From NCBI GenBank assembly GCA_963596435.1, contig CAVBMG010000016.1:1-46129 (forward strand): DNA of 46,129 bases. Direction: 5' to 3'. Under the pieces are notes generated by a model. That model did no database searches. It saw nothing but the letters and a program-made list of their open reading frames with translations, and had not been told where the DNA came from. This DNA comes from COE1 sp963596435 (GTDB lineage: Bacteria; Bacillota; Clostridia; Lachnospirales; Lachnospiraceae). The position numbers and the translations under genes were made by a program. Numbering within the stretch: position 1 is the first letter of the stretch; each line of letters starts with the position of its first letter. Shown here piece after piece: positions 42,691 through 46,129 of this stretch.

Positions 42691-43215
42691 TTACACCTCC
42701 TTATACGCGTTAAAAATATCTTTAATCGCTGCCATTCGGGGATCAGGAACGAAATCATCGCATCCACAATCTCCTTCATTTAGATTTTTACCGCACACCT
42801 TACAAATTCCCTTACAGGATTCGTTGCACAAAACCTTCATTGGCCAATTCAATAATATTTCATTATTGATCAGTCCGTCTATATCCAAGTGATACCCTTC
42901 CATAAAATCCATATCTTCGACATCTTCATCATCTCCGATATAATCAGGTGTTACCACCCTCCTGGAAAAGTCTAAATCAAATGTATAATCTACATCTTTC
43001 AGGCATCTGTCACATTGCATTGCAAAGACAAGCTTCACATTGCCTTCGACTAACGCCTTAGATTGTCCAATATTAGAAAGCTTCAAAGTTACAGGACTCT
43101 TCTCCTTAATGGTAAATGTCCCTAACTGACAGGTATATGAATCTGCTTCATATGAAACAGTCAATTCCTGTGTCCTTCCTTCATTTGTTAATACATCTGT
43201 CAAATTCACTAACAT
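42691..43215 (-). CDS. yceD: YceD family protein (DUF177)
   Basis: 174 residues. Paired with rpmF across bacteria and linked to 23S rRNA accumulation. Central CDRCLKDVDYTFDLDFSRRV is the family core (Cys-x2-Cys), and the end has a cysteine cluster CNESCKGICKVCGKNLNEGDCGC. Last codons AAG GAG GTG double as the ribosome site of rpmF. Behind a perfect promoter. Confidence 0.93.
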   Translation of the reverse strand: MLVNLTDVLTNEGRTQELTVSYEADSYTCQLGTFTIKEKSPVTLKLSNIGQSKALVEGNVKLVFAMQCDRCLKDVDYTFDLDFSRRVVTPDYIGDDEDVEDMDFMEGYHLDIDGLINNEILLNWPMKVLCNESCKGICKVCGKNLNEGDCGCDDFVPDPRMAAIKDIFNAYKEV

Positions 43216-43242
43216 AGCAGACTCCTATCCACACATTGATTT

Positions 43243-43271
43243 ATTATACACATGGTACTATCTTTTGTCAA
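43243..43271 (-). promoter_or_regulatory. Consensus promoter of yceD-rpmF
   Basis: TTGACA (43266-43271), 17 bases, TATAAT (43243-43248), 28 bases before the yceD ATG. Confidence 0.88.
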
Positions 43272-43301
43272 CTAAATTTTTATATTTTTTATTTAACTTT
43301 C

Positions 43302-44463
43302 TTACTGCTCTGTTACAGAAGCAAGAAGCTGGATAAATGCTGAATTCCAGTAGATCGTCACCTCATTGGTAGAGTAGCTTCCTGTCATATCTGCCAGGGC
43401 TTTAGCCGGTGCAATGTCCTTATCAAATATCTCCTTCACTGTCTTATCTGCCAGCCAGTTGCATGGACCTCCGGACAACATTCCCGGCATTGCCCTGCCA
43501 ACGAAACAGGATGGTCTGTGATGTGGATGCTTGATTGCATCAGTGCCACACCCCGTCAGATAGCACAATCCCATAGGATTCCTTCCCAGCAGATAATGAA
43601 GCTGTTGTGCAGCCGCATCCAGGTACTCCTTCTGCCCTGTCAGTCTATACGCATCATACAGATGCAGCCCATTATTGGCGGTATCCATATTGCTGCCCCA
43701 GGTATATTGCTCTGAAGTCAGGGCTGTACCATATCCATCTGCTTCTACAATCTCAAGTTTGTGCCTGCCAAGGTCAATCATGGATGCTTTGATCTTCTCC
43801 TTTAATTCCTCAGATACAGGATTGGAAGTGGTGATATATGCAAGATTACCATAGCTGCCCATGGCTCCCCAGCCATAGCCGTGATAGATTTTTCCGGCAG
43901 CTCTTTCTTCAAAATCTCTGCGGTATTTCTCATCGCCAAATGTCTTGTATAATTCAGCAGCTGCCCAATATCTCTCATCCTCATCACAAGGATCTCCATA
44001 TTCTCCGGTTACGATTTTCTCAGGATTCTTGAAGCCGCCTGGTATGTTCATATTCTGTAAAGCTTCATAAGCACGTCTGGATGCAGCAGCCAATTTATCT
44101 GCGTATTCTGCATCATATTTCTGAAAGAAACGGACAGCCACACCTTTGCAGATAGAAGAAATACATCGTCTTCTGGAAAGTATCTGCATAAATATCCTCT
44201 CTGATCTCAAAGGTATCAGACTCTCCTAAGCCTTTTGCCACAATATAATATCTGCCCGGCGTAGTAAGCTTGGAGAAATCCCCGATATAATCAACCTCTT
44301 TTGCAGAAGCATTCTCAAATCTCTTATCTGTATTGCCCTTCATCACGCACTCGCCATCACTTCTTAATACGGAGAATTCTACCGGCTTCTGTGCCTGAAA
44401 TGTAACATATTTCTTCATCTGTGGCTGATATCCACACTGATCTACGAAAATCTTCTTATACAT
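43302..44463 (-). pseudogene. GH9 cellulase gene with an internal out-of-frame deletion
   Basis: Two frames of one broken gene. The 5' part (44463 to about 44160) encodes the Ig-like domain of GH9 enzymes (MYKKIFVDQCGYQP, GDFSKLTTPGRYYIV) and the start of the catalytic domain (KTMYFFYLQRCGCP), then hits a stop. The 3' part (about 44150 to 43302) continues in another frame with FFQKYDAEYADKLAAASRRAYE, WGSNMDTANNGLHLYDAY, YLLGRNPMGLCYLTGCGTD, HHRPS and ends YSTNEVTIYWNSAFIQLLAS with the acid Glu. Missing in between are roughly 150-180 residues, including the DAGDYG nucleophile region. The gene cannot make an active enzyme. No signal peptide was seen, so the intact ancestor was probably cytoplasmic and acted on imported oligosaccharides. 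Confidence 0.85.
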
Positions 44464-44661
44464 ATTATATCCCGCCTTCCCAATATTGTATTTTCCATAC
44501 CCTTTCATTATTTCGCCGTTCGGGATGAGCATGCAAGCATGTTCCCCCTCACTAACGCTCATTATATCACAATTCGCGAGCTAATGAACCCAGAAAAACA
44601 AATGTCTGCTTCGCAGCCGCTTTTTTTTCCTTGAGGTTCATTATATTAGTCATGGTGGTTA
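44464..44661. other. Intergenic stretch with a nested inverted repeat
   Basis: Between the divergent GH9 remnant and tmcAL. AATGAACC (44583-44590) and GGTTCATT (44635-44642) enclose a small hairpin CTGC-TTC-GCAG (44606-44616) and T8 (44621-44628). On the minus strand a TATAAT lies near 44560, a possible -10 of the old GH9 gene with a poor -35. No gene is recognised. Confidence 0.45.
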
Positions 44662-44690
44662 TTGTTTTTTATACCTGGACACACTATAAT
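44662..44690 (+). promoter_or_regulatory. Candidate promoter of tmcAL
   Basis: TTGTTT (44662-44667), 17 bases, TATAAT (44685-44690). The leader to the ATG at 44820 would be about 125 bases. Confidence 0.6.
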
Positions 44691-44819
44691 ATAATCATGC
44701 ATCAGTTCTGGGAAGAGTGCGATCATATCGTATCGCCAGTGTCTCGGTTCACACATTATATTATCCCGGAGAACACTTGGCGGCTGGTGCATTTTAATGT
44801 GAAAGGTATGATAACTTCT

Positions 44820-46067
44820 ATGAAAATTGCTGCGGTTATAGCTGAATATAATCCATTCCATAACGGTCATCTCTATCAGTTACAAAACATTCGTGAAGAA
44901 CTGGGAGCTGACCGTATTCTTGTTATTATGAGCGGCAATTTCATGCAAAGAGGCATTCCCGCCATCGTTGACAAATATCTCCGCGCCCGGATGGCATTGG
45001 AGAATGGTGCTGATGTTGTGCTGGAGCTTCCTGTATATTACAGCCTCGGCAGCGCAGAATATTTCGCTCAGGGTGCCGTATCCTTACTAGACAAGCTCGG
45101 TATCATTGACTACCTTCACTTTGGCAGCGAATGTGGCGATCTACAGTCATTACAAGAAATCGCTTCTATATTATTATCAGAAAGTGACACGCATGTCACT
45201 TCTTTAAAAGAATATCAGAAAAAGGGAGAATCTTTCGCTTCTGCCAGATACTATGCATTGATGCAGGAATTATCTTCTGAAAAGGCAGCATTAACCAAAG
45301 AGCCTAATAATACCCTGGCAATCGAATATATCAAGGCTTTAATGATGCGTCAAAGCTCCATACAGCCTGTCACTTTAAAAAGGCAGGGAAACGGTTACAA
45401 TGCACTCTCGTTGAATGATGAACTCGCTTCTGCCAGCGCCATCAGGAGTTTCATGCAGGATAAACAGGCTGATTATGCACGATTAGTCGATCAGGTTCCC
45501 TCTTCGGTATATTCCAGCCTCATGCAAAACCGGGAATATCTGTATGTTGATGACTTCTCTTCTATATTATATTATAAACTGATTAGCTGCTTTCACTCCG
45601 GTCATGATCTGTCCGGTATCTACGATATGACAGAATCCCTGTCCGATACCTTCCGCAAGCATCTGGTAGAGTATACTTCTTTCCATCAGTTCTGTCTGGA
45701 CTGTAAGACCAGAAATGTGACCTTCACCAGAATTGCAAGGAGTCTCATGCATATCCTGCTGGATATGGATCAGGAAACTGCCGATCAGTTAAAAGAAAAT
45801 GACTATACTTTCTATGCGCATCTGCTTGGATTCAACGATAAAGGGCGGGACGTTCTGAAAGCAATAAAAGGCAACAGTTCTATTCCAGTCTTTACCAGAC
45901 TTCCTGATGCAGTCAAAAAGCTGAATGGCTTAGCCCAGACTTCCTTGCGGGCGGATATCTACGCATCACAGCTCTACTACGGTGTACAGGGGCAAAAGTA
46001 CAAGCATGCTCCGGTAAATGAATATACACGATTCTTCCAAATACGCAATAAAAGACCTCAAAAATGA
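44820..46067 (+). CDS. tmcAL: tRNA(Met) cytidine acetate ligase
   Basis: 415 residues from the ATG at 44820; the frame is open back to an ATG at 44631, but that stretch contains the promoter and is not family-like. Only a distant AAAGG precedes the start. Nucleotidyltransferase-like fold: MKIAAVIAEYNPFHNGHLYQ with the HxGH motif, VIMSGNFMQRG near 36, and ENGADVVLELPVYYSLGSAEYFA near 63. Homologue of B. subtilis YlbM/TmcAL, which activates acetate with ATP and acetylates the wobble C34 of elongator tRNA-Met. Full length. Neighbour of yceD-rpmF, as in other Clostridia. Confidence 0.94.
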   Translation: MKIAAVIAEYNPFHNGHLYQLQNIREELGADRILVIMSGNFMQRGIPAIVDKYLRARMALENGADVVLELPVYYSLGSAEYFAQGAVSLLDKLGIIDYLHFGSECGDLQSLQEIASILLSESDTHVTSLKEYQKKGESFASARYYALMQELSSEKAALTKEPNNTLAIEYIKALMMRQSSIQPVTLKRQGNGYNALSLNDELASASAIRSFMQDKQADYARLVDQVPSSVYSSLMQNREYLYVDDFSSILYYKLISCFHSGHDLSGIYDMTESLSDTFRKHLVEYTSFHQFCLDCKTRNVTFTRIARSLMHILLDMDQETADQLKENDYTFYAHLLGFNDKGRDVLKAIKGNSSIPVFTRLPDAVKKLNGLAQTSLRADIYASQLYYGVQGQKYKHAPVNEYTRFFQIRNKRPQK

Positions 46068-46074
46068 GGTCTTT
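46051..46074 (+). terminator. tmcAL terminator overlapping its stop codon
   Basis: AAAGACCTCA, loop AAAA, TGAGGTCTTT then TTC. The TGA stop (46065-46067) is the first part of the right arm. Confidence 0.85.
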
Positions 46075-46083
46075 TCAGACTGT

Positions 46084-46119
46084 AGACAACTACGTTCAAA
46101 AGAGCTGGTTGTCTATTTT
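46084..46119 (+). terminator. Second hairpin after tmcAL
   Basis: AGACAAC (46084-46090) and GTTGTCT (46108-46114) with a 17-base loop, then ATTTTT. Possibly a backup terminator or part of a feature outside the window. Confidence 0.4.
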
Positions 46120-46129
46120 TATGTCTCCA

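Noticed and set aside
44631..44819. N-terminal extension of tmcAL (63 codons)
   Set aside because: Contains the candidate promoter and no family similarity; homologues begin at MKIAAVIAEYNPFHNGH.
1..46129. CRISPR arrays, complete insertion sequences, prophage, tRNA or rRNA genes
   Set aside because: No regularly spaced repeats, transposase or integrase genes, or tRNA-like cloverleafs were recognised by eye.

Overview
The window reads as chromosomal DNA from a spore-forming anaerobic Firmicute of the Clostridia, most likely Lachnospiraceae; the genus cannot be fixed from the sequence alone. Evidence: moderate-to-low GC, strong GGAGG ribosome binding sites, sporulation genes (spoIVA, a SpoVAF/GerA-type protein, a cotJC remnant), oxygen-sensitive class III ribonucleotide reductase, a tyrosine T-box, an unusually long PRPP synthetase, and the DUF512-der-plsY-gpsA and ffh-rpsP-khpA-rimM-trmD-rplS blocks in clostridial order. 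Almost everything is on the minus strand.

Layout. 1-1.6 kb is a scrambled edge: two tiny minus-strand ORFs, an XRE regulator whose C-terminal half looks like part of the FlhA export-gate protein, and the 3' two thirds of a spore-coat manganese-catalase gene (cotJC) without its start. 1.6-6.3 kb: a SpoVAF/GerA-like germination protein with a candidate sigma-G promoter, then nrdD-nrdG-dut behind a promoter overlapped by a candidate NrdR box pair. 6.7-10.3 kb: punA-cdd-membrane MutS homologue-rnhA-small membrane protein. 10.4-17.1 kb: spoIVA (candidate sigma-E promoter), a zinc-ribbon protein with a Tyr/Arg-rich repeat tail, then DUF512 radical SAM protein-der-plsY-gpsA. 17.3-20.2 kb: prs (plus strand) and tyrS with its T-box leader. 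20.2-22.8 kb: an envelope-type operon (glycosyltransferase, papain/NlpC-like protein, flippase-like protein).

23-29.7 kb carries the rplS-lepB-rbgA-lepB-rnhB-FliK-like-FlhB-like-yraN-pgeF stretch, which parallels the rplS-ylqF-rnhB-ylqG-ylqH order of Bacillus subtilis. 29.8-33.5 kb is ylxM-ffh-rpsP-khpA-rimM-trmD (translation and SRP). 33.6-42.4 kb is plsX-acpP-rnc-smc-ftsY-ilvA-yitT. 42.5-43.2 kb is yceD-rpmF. The right end holds a GH9 cellulase gene broken by an internal deletion and the divergent tRNA-modification gene tmcAL.

The bulk is conserved housekeeping DNA. The features least explained by standard annotation are the XRE-FlhA-like fusion, the repeat-tailed zinc-ribbon protein next to spoIVA, the membrane MutS homologue, the envelope trio at 20-23 kb, and a perfect 19-bp palindrome between the divergent DUF512 gene and prs. 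No CRISPR array, complete insertion sequence, rRNA or tRNA gene was seen.
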